Assembly (NCBI GenBank): GCA_946186115.1
Contig: CAMHLV010000008.1
Coordinates: 1 to 64,000 of the forward strand
From: an uncultured Prevotella sp.
GTDB lineage: Bacteria; Bacteroidota; Bacteroidia; Bacteroidales; Bacteroidaceae
Reading direction: 5' to 3'
DNA: 64,000 nucleotides
The position numbers and the translations under genes are program-made. Below, piece by piece: positions 1 through 8,003 of this stretch; within the stretch, counting starts at the first letter, position 1; the number at the start of each line of letters is the position of its first letter. The notes under the pieces are model-generated. The model did not search any database. It was given only the letters and a program-made list of their open reading frames with translations, and was not told the DNA's origin.

Positions 1-305
1 ATGCAAAAGAAGAAAAAGAAGCGAGGGCCAAGATTGTAAGGCAAATAAAACCTAAACGTTCTTTCGACTATTCGCATATCACAACTGCCAAAGGGATCCT
101 CATATCTATATACAAAAAATGTCCCGCTGGGTACGCTGTTCTTATGGGAAGCGGGCGGGATTTGTCGTTGCAAACGATACAAACTTTCTGCATAAGTTGC
201 AAACATTTCGCTCCTTTTTTAATGATTTTGAAGAAAAACGAACGGAAAATGCTGTTTTTTTGCTTTTTTATAGTAGGTTGAAGGCAATATTTGGATAAAT
301 TTTCG
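1..305. other. Left edge without a complete gene
   Basis: No complete gene is visible. One frame is open from base 3 to the TGA near 287, and another from base 1 ends at a TAA at 37-39 after a Lys/Arg-rich tail. Either could be the end of a gene starting outside the window, and neither has a recognisable motif. A GC-rich inverted repeat (CCCGCT at 123-128, AGCGGG at 150-155) followed by TTTG may be a weak terminator for such a gene. The sequence GTTGCAAAC occurs twice near 167-205. The rest is AT-rich spacer. Confidence 0.4.
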
Positions 306-313
306 TAAATTTG
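306..313 (+). promoter_or_regulatory. Bacteroidota -7 element TAAATTTG
   Basis: TAAATTTG fits the TAnnTTTG -7 box of the Bacteroidota primary sigma factor. A TTTG lies at 290-293 but only 12 nt upstream, so the -33 box is not at the usual spacing. Transcription from here would give a leader of roughly 260 nt before the first lipoprotein gene. Confidence 0.45.
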
Positions 314-402
314 CCCGTGAACCTCCGCAAGAGGGACACGACATTTTATTTGCTCAAATTCTCCAGACGAATTAGCACCTCAACAAGAGAAAGAGAGCAG
401 AA

Positions 403-502
403 CTTAATCATCATTGGAGTATGCGCCACAAGCGCAGACTTCACCATAGATGATTAAGGGCCGTGCTAAGCCTGTATGGAGATATGGCGGTTGTCTGCGC
501 TT
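403..502 (+). ncRNA. Structured leader with pseudoknot-type inverted repeats
   Basis: Two perfect 10-bp inverted repeats interlock. CTTAATCATC (403-412) pairs with GATGATTAAG (449-458), and AAGCGCAGAC (430-439) pairs with GTCTGCGCTT (493-502). The 5' arm of the second lies in the loop of the first, so the two helices form either a pseudoknot or two mutually exclusive folds. A short CCATA/TATGG pair (444-448, 475-479) lies inside the second. The 3' arm is followed by a pyrimidine-rich TTTCTTTCTG. It sits between a candidate promoter and the lipoprotein start, so it may be a cis-regulatory leader, an attenuator or a small RNA. I do not recognise the class. Confidence 0.5.
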
Positions 503-577
503 TCTTTCTGCCCGATAGTTTGTGCAAACGCCATGACTGAATTAGGCAATATTGCACAACTTTTAATATTAACGTTT

Positions 578-1381
578 ATGAACAAGAAGTATTTTTGGAG
601 TTTGCTGACCTTTGTGATGGTCACAATGCTGAGTGTTGGTTTCGTTTCGTGCGGTGACGATGATGATGACGGTGGCAATAGTGGTGGGGACAACACAACA
701 ACCACCATCAACATTGTAGGCACTTGGAGAGCCTACTATCAGAGTAACGGTATTCAGGTCTACGACCTGGTGACATTCAATGCCGACCATACGGGATACG
801 TCATTGAGGAAGTGGGTAATGGCACCGACTACAAGAACCCTATTACCTGGACGCAAACGGGGAATGTCATTCAGGTTAAGTTGGATGGAAACTACGTCAT
901 TACGTGGACCATTATGCAAATCATCGACAATAACACGGTGATTATTAGTGACGGCAAGCGAAATTACAATGTTGTTAGAGACGGCACTGGTGGCGGAGGC
1001 GGCGATTCCATAGTTAATGATACTATCAACAACCCCATGTCTGTCGCTGACATTTACGATATTGTAGTGGCCATGCCCAGTGACGAAGTATCTGTTTACC
1101 CTTACTGCGCCAAGGGTAAGGTCTGTAGCATCAAGTACCCTTTCAGCGCAGAGTACGGCACATCCGTCTTTAATATCTCAGACACGGGATATACAGGCAG
1201 CAAGGAGTTTACCGTCTATCAAACGTATTACAAAGCCCTCGGACAGAAATGGGTAGACGGCAACCCCCAGATTGCTGTTGGCGACGAAGTAGTCGTCTAT
1301 GGTAAAGTCGTCAACTATCGCGGTACAACGCCCGAGTTTGCCGACAAACAGAGTTACATTGTTACCATCAACGGCAGGTAG
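578..1381 (+). CDS. Lipoprotein with lipocalin-like and OB-fold-like domains
   Basis: Predicted 267-residue exported lipoprotein. The ATG at 578 gives a short basic, hydrophobic signal ending in the lipobox VGFVSC; an in-frame ATG at 476 would bury this signal, so 578 is chosen. The lipidated Cys is followed by an Asp/Gly-rich tether. Residues about 40-135 (NIVGTWRAYY, then alternating beta-like segments) resemble lipocalin-like domains of Bacteroidota surface lipoproteins. About 150-267 (VSVYPYCAKGKVCSIKYPFS and VGDEVVVYGKVVNYRG) resembles the OB-fold domain often attached to such proteins. The role is unknown, probably surface binding. It appears to be the first gene of a two-gene unit with the next lipoprotein, 36 bp downstream, and has a long structured leader. 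Confidence 0.8.
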   Translation: MNKKYFWSLLTFVMVTMLSVGFVSCGDDDDDGGNSGGDNTTTTINIVGTWRAYYQSNGIQVYDLVTFNADHTGYVIEEVGNGTDYKNPITWTQTGNVIQVKLDGNYVITWTIMQIIDNNTVIISDGKRNYNVVRDGTGGGGGDSIVNDTINNPMSVADIYDIVVAMPSDEVSVYPYCAKGKVCSIKYPFSAEYGTSVFNISDTGYTGSKEFTVYQTYYKALGQKWVDGNPQIAVGDEVVVYGKVVNYRGTTPEFADKQSYIVTINGR

Positions 1382-1417
1382 CAATTATAACACAATATAA
1401 TAAAAACAAAAAAAACT

Positions 1418-2029
1418 ATGACAATTATGAAAAATCTTTGGAGTTTGTTGACCGTCTTGTCGGTGGTCGTATTCAGTATGTGCTTTACGTCATGTGGTGG
1501 TGACGATAGTGATGATGGAGGTAGCAGTGGCTTAAATGGCTATTACATCGAGGGAGGCTTATATACTAATACTGATTTTAAGAATGACAATGTATGGTGG
1601 AATATGCAAATTTCGAAAGAGGCTGCTGAGTACTATGGGAATACACTTACGTTTACTCTTTTTGATTCAAATGGGCATTTCTTTCCAAGAAGTTCAGATG
1701 GGGGATACCTATGGTTAGAATATGAACCCACGTTCCTTCGTGTTGACGACAACTGTATCTATTCCTATTCTGGCATAAGTCTATATCAGTTAGGTGCATC
1801 TGGAACAAGAGGCAGGGAACTGCTCTACAAATTTGATGCGGGAGAGTATGGCACATTGGGATTTTATGGATTCCCTGATAACATTTATGTTTATACACGC
1901 GATGGCAACAGACTTATTATGGATGTTGGAGATGGCAAACACACTAACACTTTTGTCATTACCGACGGTGGTCTGGTTCTGAGTGGTGGTGGCAGCTACA
2001 CAAAATATAATCCAAACACCACGTACTAA
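1418..2029 (+). CDS. Lipoprotein of unknown function
   Basis: 203 residues; an ATG three codons downstream (1427) is an equally plausible start. The N-terminus is a signal peptide with lipobox CFTSC followed by GGDDSDDGG, the export tether also seen in its upstream neighbour. The rest (about 30-203) is beta-rich and aromatic (Tyr, Trp, Phe), with no motif that I recognise. It follows the OB-fold lipoprotein by 36 bp on the same strand with no terminator between, and a strong hairpin starts 6 bp after its stop, so the two are probably co-transcribed. Expected location is the outer membrane. Confidence 0.7.
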   Translation: MTIMKNLWSLLTVLSVVVFSMCFTSCGGDDSDDGGSSGLNGYYIEGGLYTNTDFKNDNVWWNMQISKEAAEYYGNTLTFTLFDSNGHFFPRSSDGGYLWLEYEPTFLRVDDNCIYSYSGISLYQLGASGTRGRELLYKFDAGEYGTLGFYGFPDNIYVYTRDGNRLIMDVGDGKHTNTFVITDGGLVLSGGGSYTKYNPNTTY

Positions 2030-2034
2030 ATAAA

Positions 2035-2113
2035 AAAGAGCGAGAACCTGCGCCGACATCCCCGGCAAGCGGTTCTCCGACAAGCGAAGCGGCAAGCCAA
2101 TTACCCGCTCTTT
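2035..2113 (+). terminator. Branched hairpin after the lipoprotein pair
   Basis: Outer stem AAAGAGCG (2035-2042) pairs with CGCTCTTT (2106-2113). An inner hairpin GAGAACC (2042-2048) pairs with GGTTCTC (2071-2077). It starts 6 bp after the stop codon. The outer arms carry A and T runs, so it could act in both directions. Confidence 0.55.
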
Positions 2114-2137
2114 GTTTCTCCACATTTATATCTTATA

Positions 2138-2163
2138 GGCCGTCCATCGTGGCGGTCTTTTTT
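2138..2163 (+). terminator. Intrinsic terminator
   Basis: A seven-pair stem with two G-U pairs (2138-2144 with 2151-2157), a six-base loop and then a run of six T. This is a second terminator shortly after the branched hairpin, possibly left from the gene remnant that follows. Confidence 0.5.
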
Positions 2164-2225
2164 GTATTCCTCCGCAATGAACTGAAGCAGACGCGTAAAT
2201 TGTGATGTGAGAGATAAGACAAAAC

Positions 2226-2375
2226 CGATGGGCAACTGGAGCGATTTCAATGGGATATTCCCGTGAAAAGCGTTGAACGATATGTAAAGCGTTGAAGGAT
2301 GCTGGACTTATCAAATATTCTGGTTCAAGTAAATCTGGCGGTTACTTTCTGTCCGACTCCATCGTGAGGGAGTAA
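2226..2375 (+). pseudogene. Remnant of a winged-helix C-terminus (RecG/AlbA_2-type regulator)
   Basis: Conceptual translation in one frame gives DGQLERFQWDIPVKSVERY then VKR and a stop. Shifting frame at about 2291 continues as LKDAGLIKYSGSSKSGGYF then LSDSIVRE and a stop at 2373-2375. Joined, VERYVKR-LKDAGLIKYSGS...GGYF matches the winged-helix end common in putative DNA-binding proteins with an AlbA_2/Schlafen-like N-terminal domain in Bacteroidota. The N-terminal part is missing and the reading frame is broken, so this is a decayed fragment. A downstream 11-bp repeat begins inside its last codons. The family is recognised from memory of the conserved C-terminal pattern. Confidence 0.55.
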
Positions 2376-2397
2376 TGAGGGAGTAATGGGGGAGTAA
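2365..2397 (+). repeat. 11-bp tandem repeat, three copies
   Basis: Three copies of TGAGGGAGTAA, the third being TGGGGGAGTAA, run head to tail. The first copy includes the stop codon of the winged-helix remnant. The 11-bp period changes frame with each copy. Confidence 0.75.
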
Positions 2398-2413
2398 ATT
2401 AATTCGCTGAACA

Positions 2414-2445
2414 TTTGGATATGTGAGATATTATGCCTACCTTTG
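2414..2445 (+). promoter_or_regulatory. Consensus promoter with no gene close downstream
   Basis: TTTG at 2414-2417, a 20-nt spacer, then TACCTTTG at 2438-2445: a full match to the Bacteroidota promoter. No convincing coding sequence follows before 2796. A perfect 8-bp inverted repeat (2523-2530 with 2557-2564) lies downstream. Transcription from here could make a short untranslated RNA, or the promoter may be left from a deleted gene. Confidence 0.6.
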
Positions 2446-2654
2446 CATCCGACAACGAGCCACGAAACAGGCGGTGACTCTGAGTCGGGTGCTCTTTCTG
2501 GCAATTTATAGCAGAACATTGAATTGAGAACGGTCTCCAAATCGTAACCCAGATTTTTCTCAATCCTCTGCATCGCCTTTAGACAAAGAAATTCTGCGAA
2601 TTCTTACAAAGTTACAACAATTTATTGAAATCACCAAACAAAACAGCGAAAAAG

Positions 2655-2705
2655 TTACCTGTCCCAGTCCACTTCCTCAGCGTCGTAGGCGATGGGACCA
2701 GGGTT
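2655..2705 (-). pseudogene. C-terminal remnant of a DUF6078-like gene
   Basis: On the minus strand this reads PGPIAYDAEEVDWDR then a stop. This mirrors the end of the intact gene at 3052-3534 (TGSIVYDAEDSDWQW, stop), and the DNA is also alike (CCTCAGCGTCGTAG occurs in both). An in-frame stop lies just upstream, so only about 15 codons remain. It is a relic of a duplicated or displaced copy of the neighbour. Confidence 0.6.
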
Positions 2706-2737
2706 TTACTGAACGAATCAGAGGGTTCGTTGAAAAA

Positions 2738-2769
2738 ATTGGTGAACCGCCTTTTTATTATTATTTTTG
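2738..2769 (+). promoter_or_regulatory. Promoter of the small secreted protein
   Basis: ATTG (2738-2741) lies 20 nt before TATTTTTG (2762-2769), which fits the -7 box. The predicted transcript starts around 2775, about 20 nt before the ATG at 2796. Confidence 0.6.
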
Positions 2770-2795
2770 CAGCGTAAACAAAAGACGATGTAAAA

Positions 2796-3002
2796 ATGAA
2801 GAAGTTTATTTTATTTCTGACAATTCTGGTAGGGACGCTGACGGCGCAGGCCGAAGATTATACCTACTTGACGTTTGAGACGACGGACGGGGCGAAGGCA
2901 TCAGTTGCCGTAGCTGATTTGACGCTGACCATCAGCGGCGGTTCCAGCGTCAAGCTCTCGTCATACACCAGTGGTGGCGGTGGCGGTCCTGGTGGACACT
3001 GA
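2796..3002 (+). CDS. Small secreted protein, probably truncated
   Basis: 68 residues. The start has a clear signal peptide (MKKFILFLTILVGTLTAQA) followed by EDYTYLTFETTDGAKASV, a pattern that recurs in small exported Prevotella proteins of unknown function. In those relatives, as I recall them, the beta-rich segment continues for some tens of residues. Here it stops after SSVKLSSYTS and ends in a Gly/Pro-rich tail (GGGGGPGGH), so the reading frame may be cut short or shifted. It has its own promoter and lies between a DUF6078 relic and the intact DUF6078-like gene on the other strand. It could be a decaying gene that is still transcribed. Confidence 0.55.
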   Translation: MKKFILFLTILVGTLTAQAEDYTYLTFETTDGAKASVAVADLTLTISGGSSVKLSSYTSGGGGGPGGH

Positions 3003-3051
3003 TTCCCCAGGTGTGTCAAATTGTGGTAACAAATTCCTCCTCTGCTATACG

Positions 3052-3534
3052 CTACCACTGCCAGTCAGAATCCTCAGCGTCGTAGACGATGGAGCCGGTC
3101 CAGCCACAACTGCTGCAGACGTCGGCAACGTCCTGCTGCTGTGCGGGAGTAATGGGCCGGTCGCCACGGCGCATCTGGAAGTAGAACTTGCGGCCCCAGC
3201 GCTCAATGAGCTGATGGCGGATGGCCGTGGCCTTTCTGGCGGGTATGTCGTCATAGAGTCTCGTCAGACCATACTTCATGGTTACACGCTCGTCGCTGCA
3301 ATACATCTCGCATTGTTCGGTGCCTATTCCGGCGTGACGCGGATTGACCACGGTCAGCGAAACAGGAAAAGTATCGGCATGCTGCCCCACTAACCAGCGC
3401 AGGCAATGACTATGCAGCGGACAATGTTCGATAAAACACACCAAATAATGCCCCTTGGCTTTTTCCAGCAGCTGTTCCTGAAGCTTTTCTTCAAGAAACA
3501 CCGGCTCTGACTGATTGTTGTTCCTTGCTTTCAT
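3052..3534 (-). CDS. DUF6078-like protein
   Basis: 160 residues from the ATG at 3534; a TTG six codons upstream is possible but less likely. It has no signal peptide, so it is probably cytosolic. It carries Cys pairs in the pattern HYLVCFIEHCPLHSHCLRWL, then a second Cys group, and ends in the acidic/aromatic tail YDAEDSDWQW. This layout matches the small Bacteroidota family I know as DUF6078, of unknown function; the Cys-rich front suggests metal binding, which is inference. It follows the restriction-modification gene by 20 bp on the same strand and may be co-transcribed, although TACTTTTG just upstream of the ATG could be a private -7 box. A relic of a second copy lies about 350 bp away. 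Confidence 0.65.
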   Translation of the reverse strand: MKARNNNQSEPVFLEEKLQEQLLEKAKGHYLVCFIEHCPLHSHCLRWLVGQHADTFPVSLTVVNPRHAGIGTEQCEMYCSDERVTMKYGLTRLYDDIPARKATAIRHQLIERWGRKFYFQMRRGDRPITPAQQQDVADVCSSCGWTGSIVYDAEDSDWQW

Positions 3535-3554
3535 ACGTGCAAAAGTAATCAATG

Positions 3555-6500
3555 TTACATAGAGCCTTCTACGACCTTGACATCCTCCTCGTCCAGCCCA
3601 ACATACTGGTAGAAGAGGTGATTGATTTTGTCTAATACCGTTTCATCTGAAGTTTCTTCATAATTATGATACAAATCCACTATCGCTCTTTCTTGTGCCT
3701 CAGCCAATTGAGGTATAGGTATCCTCTCCACTGTATATTTCAGCCAGCGCATAGTACCCGTTCCTGAAGTCGTACATCTTTTAGAAAAAATGTACTCACA
3801 GATGGAGGAGTTCAGATAGCACAACAAATACTCCAGCCGCTTGCCCGTAAAGAAGAAAACGGTGTTGAGGCAATAATAGCGGCCATCCTTGTCGTAGGCA
3901 AACTTGGGTTTATCAGACAACTCTCCCCACATAATCTTGGGTTTTTCGAACTCACGCAGATAAGCACAATTCCGCAGATTGTAGGGTGTGTCGCCCTGAT
4001 CTTCTCTTTTCACCAGTTTAGAGTAGATCTTATCATTGTCCAGTCGTTTCTTGACAGCTGGATATAAGTCGATATCAACTTTTGGTAATCCTCCTTCTCC
4101 TTTTTCCTTGTCTTTTTTCAAGCCATTATGGATGTTGAGCAACCACACATGATTGCTGATGGTGAATTTACTCAAATCCTCGCCCCGCACCATATCAACT
4201 ATTAGTTCACTTGACTTCGGATCTTCAGAAGTTAATTGCCCGAGTTCTTCCTCATCCTTGATGCTGAAAGCCTCGTTAAGACCTGTGGTAAAACCTCGAT
4301 AAATTTGGTATCCCATTGAGCGTAACGTTTCAGGAGTGCTGTCAGCATCCTTCTTGCAAGCCTGGTTCACTTTTGACAGGACCACCTTGTCTGCATCGGA
4401 AAGAACCACCCAGGGATTCTCTGCATCATAGCTGTTCTCTACAAGTTTGTCTGAGATATATCCGCTAAGATTCAGTTTCTTGTTATATTCATGAATCTCA
4501 CATGCCATTGTCTTTCGTTTGTTCTCAGACTTGCGGGCCATCAGGATGTTGGTGGCAACCGTGACGTTGTCAAACAATTGCGCATCTTTAAAGTCTATGA
4601 GCAGCATGGGATCAGAGCTGTTTGCCATATATTCACGCGCTCCGCCACCAGAGTCTGAACGTAGCCACGTGTTGGTCGTTATGTACATAAGCAGACCGTT
4701 GGGCTTGAGCAGCTCCATTCCGTATTCATAGAACAGCATGCAGATGTCGCCGTTGCTCTCAAACGATTTATATCCGCCTTTGGCAAGTGCCTTCTTATTG
4801 ACTTCCGATAATTTGGAAATAGAAATATATGGAGGATTGCCTACTATACAGTCAAAACCAACGTAACGTCCAGCATCATCAAGAACCTCTGGAAAAGCAA
4901 ATCGCCATTCAAGTGCTCGTTTGAACATTTCTTCGCGCTCCTTAATCTGGCGTTCACATTTCTCAATCCTCTGGTTCAGCTTGTCTATTTTTGCCTGGAG
5001 CTTCTCGTTCTTCTCATCATCTTCGCAAACGAGAGCGTCACCATACAAAGAACTCGTCAGCTCATTCCATTCCGCATGGGCTTTATTACGTTTCCGGTAT
5101 AATTCATCGTCGCTTCTGATGATAGTGAGAATGTTCTGCTTCAACTCGTCAAGTTTTGCCTCTTTCTCCTTGCGTATCTGCTTGTTGTGAATGTTTTTGT
5201 AGTCGGCAACGAGTTGCTTGTATTCCTGAACGGTCATTCTGGCACGTGCCATCTCCCTACGCAAATCATCGGACAGGCTTTTCCGATGCACCATACTGTC
5301 GCCACACTTGATGTTGATGTCTATATTAGGCAGCGTTACCAGATGATTATTCTCGTCGTAATAAGCATTTTTAAGGAGTTCAATCCAAAGGCGTAGCTGG
5401 CAGATGTTAACAGAATTGGGATTGATGTCAACGCCAAAGAGACAGTTTTCGATGATGTCACGTTTCTCTCGGAACAACACCTTCTGAAGCCTTAAAGTGC
5501 CAGTATTGCGCTTATAGGCAAAGCGATGCCCCTCCTCATTGTGTATTACAAGTTCATCATCAATAATTCTTATGGTGTAATCCTTCACGGGCAGTCCTTC
5601 ATCGTCAAGCAGAATGCCCAAGCGGTATTTTATTTCAATGAGCTGGTTCAAAGCCGAAACAAGGAAATGTCCGCTTCCAACAGCAGGGTCGCACACGCGG
5701 ACAGTGTTCATAATTTGGTTGACCTGCTGACGATTGTCTCTAGTGATGAGTTCCTTCAATTCGCTCATCGTTGAGCAGTCCCATCCTTGCTCCTGAAATT
5801 TCTCAACCACAGTGCGCTCAAGGATTTGCTGACAGATGAACTGGGTGATGGTTGACGGGGTGAACACAGCACCGTCCTTATAGCCATTGATTTTCTCAAA
5901 TATTTTTCCAAGCACCGAGGCATTGATGAGTTCTTTTTCCTCACGGGCAAAACTCAGCATCTCCTTAGAGTCGGCCCCGAAGTCATAGTTGTTTAGAAAA
6001 TCAACAATATATTTAATGTTATCAACTTCAGGATTCTTCTTGGCATCTTCTTTCAGTACCGTCTTTTCGAAGTACTTCATCTTGTCCACTTTCAGGCTTG
6101 AGATACGGAAGAAATCAGCCTCAATATCGGATAGCTCAAACAGGCGACTGTTCAGATAAGGGACGACTTTGAAGGAATCTTTTATGTTGCAACGGTCATC
6201 TTCTTTCAGCGCAAGAACCTGAAAGAAGAGTTCATTAAGGTCGTTGTAGTCTTTTATGTTGGCATTAGTAAAGAACTGATATTTGCTTTCATTACCGTTG
6301 AAGCCCAAAAGCTGCGACTCTACAAGTTTGATGAAAAGCATGCGGTTTACCCACATCAAAACCAATTCCAATGCCAAGTCCAACTGGGATTCTTCATCAA
6401 GGCAGGTAAATTTAGGGAAGTCCGATAGTTGGTGAAGTGTGTTCTCCAGCAGCGAAGCTGGTTCACGCTTGTCTTCACGCCGTGTGATAACTGGTCTTCC

Positions 6501-7280
6501 GTTCTTTTTTTTCTCCTCCAAACCAATAATATAAAGCAGCTCGTTATAGAAGCGTTCGTTCAAAGCATACTTGTCATTATAAGATTGTTTAAGCAAGAAA
6601 TAGGGACTAAGCATTTTACAAATGCTCCTAATGCCCTTAGAATGCTCGGCATTATCAAGCGAGAAGCCCGTATAGACCAGTTTGTCGAGCACTTTCTCTA
6701 CGGCAGGTTTTACCTCCTCCGTATAGAACTTGTCGGCCTTCGACTTCCACAGAGACGGAGCTTTTACGGCTTCATATTTCTTGATTAGTTCGTTGGTGGC
6801 AATAAGTTCGCGAATCATCAGGGCCTCAAAGACATACCAATCGTAACCATTTGTAATGACGAGATATTTCACCTCATAATTACCTTTAGATAGTTCGTCA
6901 ATGTAGTAAGTTATAACCTCATGAAGTGCCTTTCTATTAAGATGTTCATCATTTATCATCTCAACATTGTCCTTTCTGGGGTTCTTGCACTCTATCAGCA
7001 CCTGTACCGCAGAGTCCTCACTGTGCTCGGCAAATATGCACAGGTCGGTATTGTTCTCGTCTTTTTTACCGATATAGTGTTCACCCTTATAAAACGCATC
7101 AAGGAGAAAATCACGAACATGCTGTTCATGCACCTTTTCTGAAAAGTTCGTTATTAGATTCCTGGGCTTAATATGATTCTTCAAGGCTCTTATGAACCTT
7201 TCGTTCTCTTCATTCTTCAACGTCACCGTATTCAGGTGTACACGCTTCAATGCGTCTTGTATGGTTAGCCTTGTACTCAT
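3555..7280 (-). CDS. Type IIG restriction-modification enzyme
   Basis: 1,241 residues: nuclease and adenine methyltransferase in one chain. The N-terminal domain has a PD-(D/E)XK-type nuclease pattern, with Asp79 and then IECK at about 96-99. The methyltransferase core has the SAM-binding motif DPAVGSGHF (about 529-537) and the catalytic NPPY (about 812-815), i.e. an N6-adenine methylase of the Eco57I/TaqI type. A coiled-coil-like Lys/Glu-rich insert lies at about 680-780. The C-terminal part, with SGTGTMRWLKYTVERIPIP, looks like the TaqI-type target-recognition region. The length is typical for type IIG, and no separate restriction or specificity gene is needed. A -7 box lies 20 bp upstream. 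The neighbouring VapE-like gene and gene remnants suggest a defence/mobile island. The recognition sequence cannot be inferred. Confidence 0.88.
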   Translation of the reverse strand: MSTRLTIQDALKRVHLNTVTLKNEENERFIRALKNHIKPRNLITNFSEKVHEQHVRDFLLDAFYKGEHYIGKKDENNTDLCIFAEHSEDSAVQVLIECKNPRKDNVEMINDEHLNRKALHEVITYYIDELSKGNYEVKYLVITNGYDWYVFEALMIRELIATNELIKKYEAVKAPSLWKSKADKFYTEEVKPAVEKVLDKLVYTGFSLDNAEHSKGIRSICKMLSPYFLLKQSYNDKYALNERFYNELLYIIGLEEKKKNGRPVITRREDKREPASLLENTLHQLSDFPKFTCLDEESQLDLALELVLMWVNRMLFIKLVESQLLGFNGNESKYQFFTNANIKDYNDLNELFFQVLALKEDDRCNIKDSFKVVPYLNSRLFELSDIEADFFRISSLKVDKMKYFEKTVLKEDAKKNPEVDNIKYIVDFLNNYDFGADSKEMLSFAREEKELINASVLGKIFEKINGYKDGAVFTPSTITQFICQQILERTVVEKFQEQGWDCSTMSELKELITRDNRQQVNQIMNTVRVCDPAVGSGHFLVSALNQLIEIKYRLGILLDDEGLPVKDYTIRIIDDELVIHNEEGHRFAYKRNTGTLRLQKVLFREKRDIIENCLFGVDINPNSVNICQLRLWIELLKNAYYDENNHLVTLPNIDINIKCGDSMVHRKSLSDDLRREMARARMTVQEYKQLVADYKNIHNKQIRKEKEAKLDELKQNILTIIRSDDELYRKRNKAHAEWNELTSSLYGDALVCEDDEKNEKLQAKIDKLNQRIEKCERQIKEREEMFKRALEWRFAFPEVLDDAGRYVGFDCIVGNPPYISISKLSEVNKKALAKGGYKSFESNGDICMLFYEYGMELLKPNGLLMYITTNTWLRSDSGGGAREYMANSSDPMLLIDFKDAQLFDNVTVATNILMARKSENKRKTMACEIHEYNKKLNLSGYISDKLVENSYDAENPWVVLSDADKVVLSKVNQACKKDADSTPETLRSMGYQIYRGFTTGLNEAFSIKDEEELGQLTSEDPKSSELIVDMVRGEDLSKFTISNHVWLLNIHNGLKKDKEKGEGGLPKVDIDLYPAVKKRLDNDKIYSKLVKREDQGDTPYNLRNCAYLREFEKPKIMWGELSDKPKFAYDKDGRYYCLNTVFFFTGKRLEYLLCYLNSSICEYIFSKRCTTSGTGTMRWLKYTVERIPIPQLAEAQERAIVDLYHNYEETSDETVLDKINHLFYQYVGLDEEDVKVVEGSM

Positions 7281-7299
7281 TTATAATCTCATTTGGTTG

Positions 7300-7307
7300 C
7301 AAAATTA
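7300..7307 (-). promoter_or_regulatory. -7 element for the type IIG gene
   Basis: Read on the minus strand this is TAATTTTG, a match to TAnnTTTG, 20 bp before the ATG at 7280. No TTTG is found at the usual distance upstream. Confidence 0.5.
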
Positions 7308-7387
7308 CAAAAAAGTTATCGAAGACGTTCGTTTTTCCCAAAAAACTTAATTCTATCGTATATTTTTATCCCCAATTTATCCCAAAT

Positions 7388-7498
7388 GAGCCTTAACTTC
7401 GATAGCGACGAGCTACGTAGCTCGTTGCCGTCGAGCCTTATCTTCGTCAGGAACGAGCCTTATCTTCAGCGGACACGAGCCTTATCTTCAGCGGCCAG
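7388..7498 (+). repeat. Five 22-nt tandem repeats, iteron-like
   Basis: Units begin at 7388, 7410, 7433, 7455 and 7477; each starts GAGC and four share GAGCCTTA. The last two are identical over GAGCCTTATCTTCAGCGG. The second unit has diverged into an 18-bp perfect palindrome centred in 7408-7425 (ACGAGCTAC/GTAGCTCGT). The spacing is 22 nt (23 once), i.e. about two helical turns, as expected for sites bound by one protein on one DNA face. The array lies between the type IIG gene and the VapE-like primase-helicase, outside any gene. Confidence 0.75.
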
Positions 7499-7554
7499 AA
7501 CTGGCTGGATGTGATTGTAGGAATACATATTTAAGAAATATAAAATTGCTTTCA

Positions 7555-7955
7555 GCATTCACCTTTTATGCTATTAATATGGTTTTCAATGATTTAAGAG
7601 GTGAAGGCAACATTCACCCAACCTTCACCTTTTTGGCTGTTTTGTTGTATAGGAGTCCACAATCGTTATAAATAATAACATAATCACCTCATTTACAAGT
7701 AGTTTACGAATAGGAATAATGGTAGTAACTGATAGTTTCCATTGGAGGAACTACCAGTTTCCATTGAGGAAACTCGCAGTTCCCGCATGTTATTATATCG
7801 GGAACTACATATAAAAATTGTCAAGAACAACGGAAGTCTGGAATGAAAAGCCCAAAAAGGTGAAGGGTCAATAAAAAAATATGAAGGTAGCCTTCATCGG
7901 TTAATTATTTGTAAGACAGGTATTTATATTCAAAGATGAAGGGTGAAGGTAAAAT
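7555..7955. repeat. Noncoding region with hairpins and GGTGAAGG motifs
   Basis: No gene is seen between the 22-nt array and the VapE-like start. AGGTGAAGG (7599-7607) pairs with CCTTCACCT (7622-7630). Further GGTGAAGG/GTGAAGG motifs recur near 7857 and 7940. At 7734-7806 there are three hairpins in a row, the first two in 22-nt units: AGTTTCC...GGAGGAACT, GTTTCCATTGAGGAAAC and AGTTCCC...GGGAACT. Such clustered sites suggest binding by a replication or integration protein. None of this is a recognised attachment site or origin. Confidence 0.55.
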
Positions 7956-8003
7956 TAAAGAAAAATATTGTGAAATAATTACAATAACATCAAATAATTT
8001 TCG

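Noticed and set aside
3..287. C-terminal part of a gene at the left edge
   Set aside because: The frame is open, but the translation after about residue 45 is low-quality and crosses a hairpin; without upstream sequence it cannot be supported.
2325..2573. Minus-strand open frame of 82 codons
   Set aside because: No signal or motif, poor start context, and it crosses the winged-helix remnant, the 11-bp repeat and a plus-strand consensus promoter.
3534..3552. TTG start six codons upstream for the DUF6078-like gene
   Set aside because: The ATG at 3534 gives a normal family length, and a -7-like box covers the upstream codons.
7388..7498. CRISPR array
   Set aside because: The 22-nt units are adjacent with no spacers and diverge at their 3' halves, so they are tandem repeats, and no cas gene is near.
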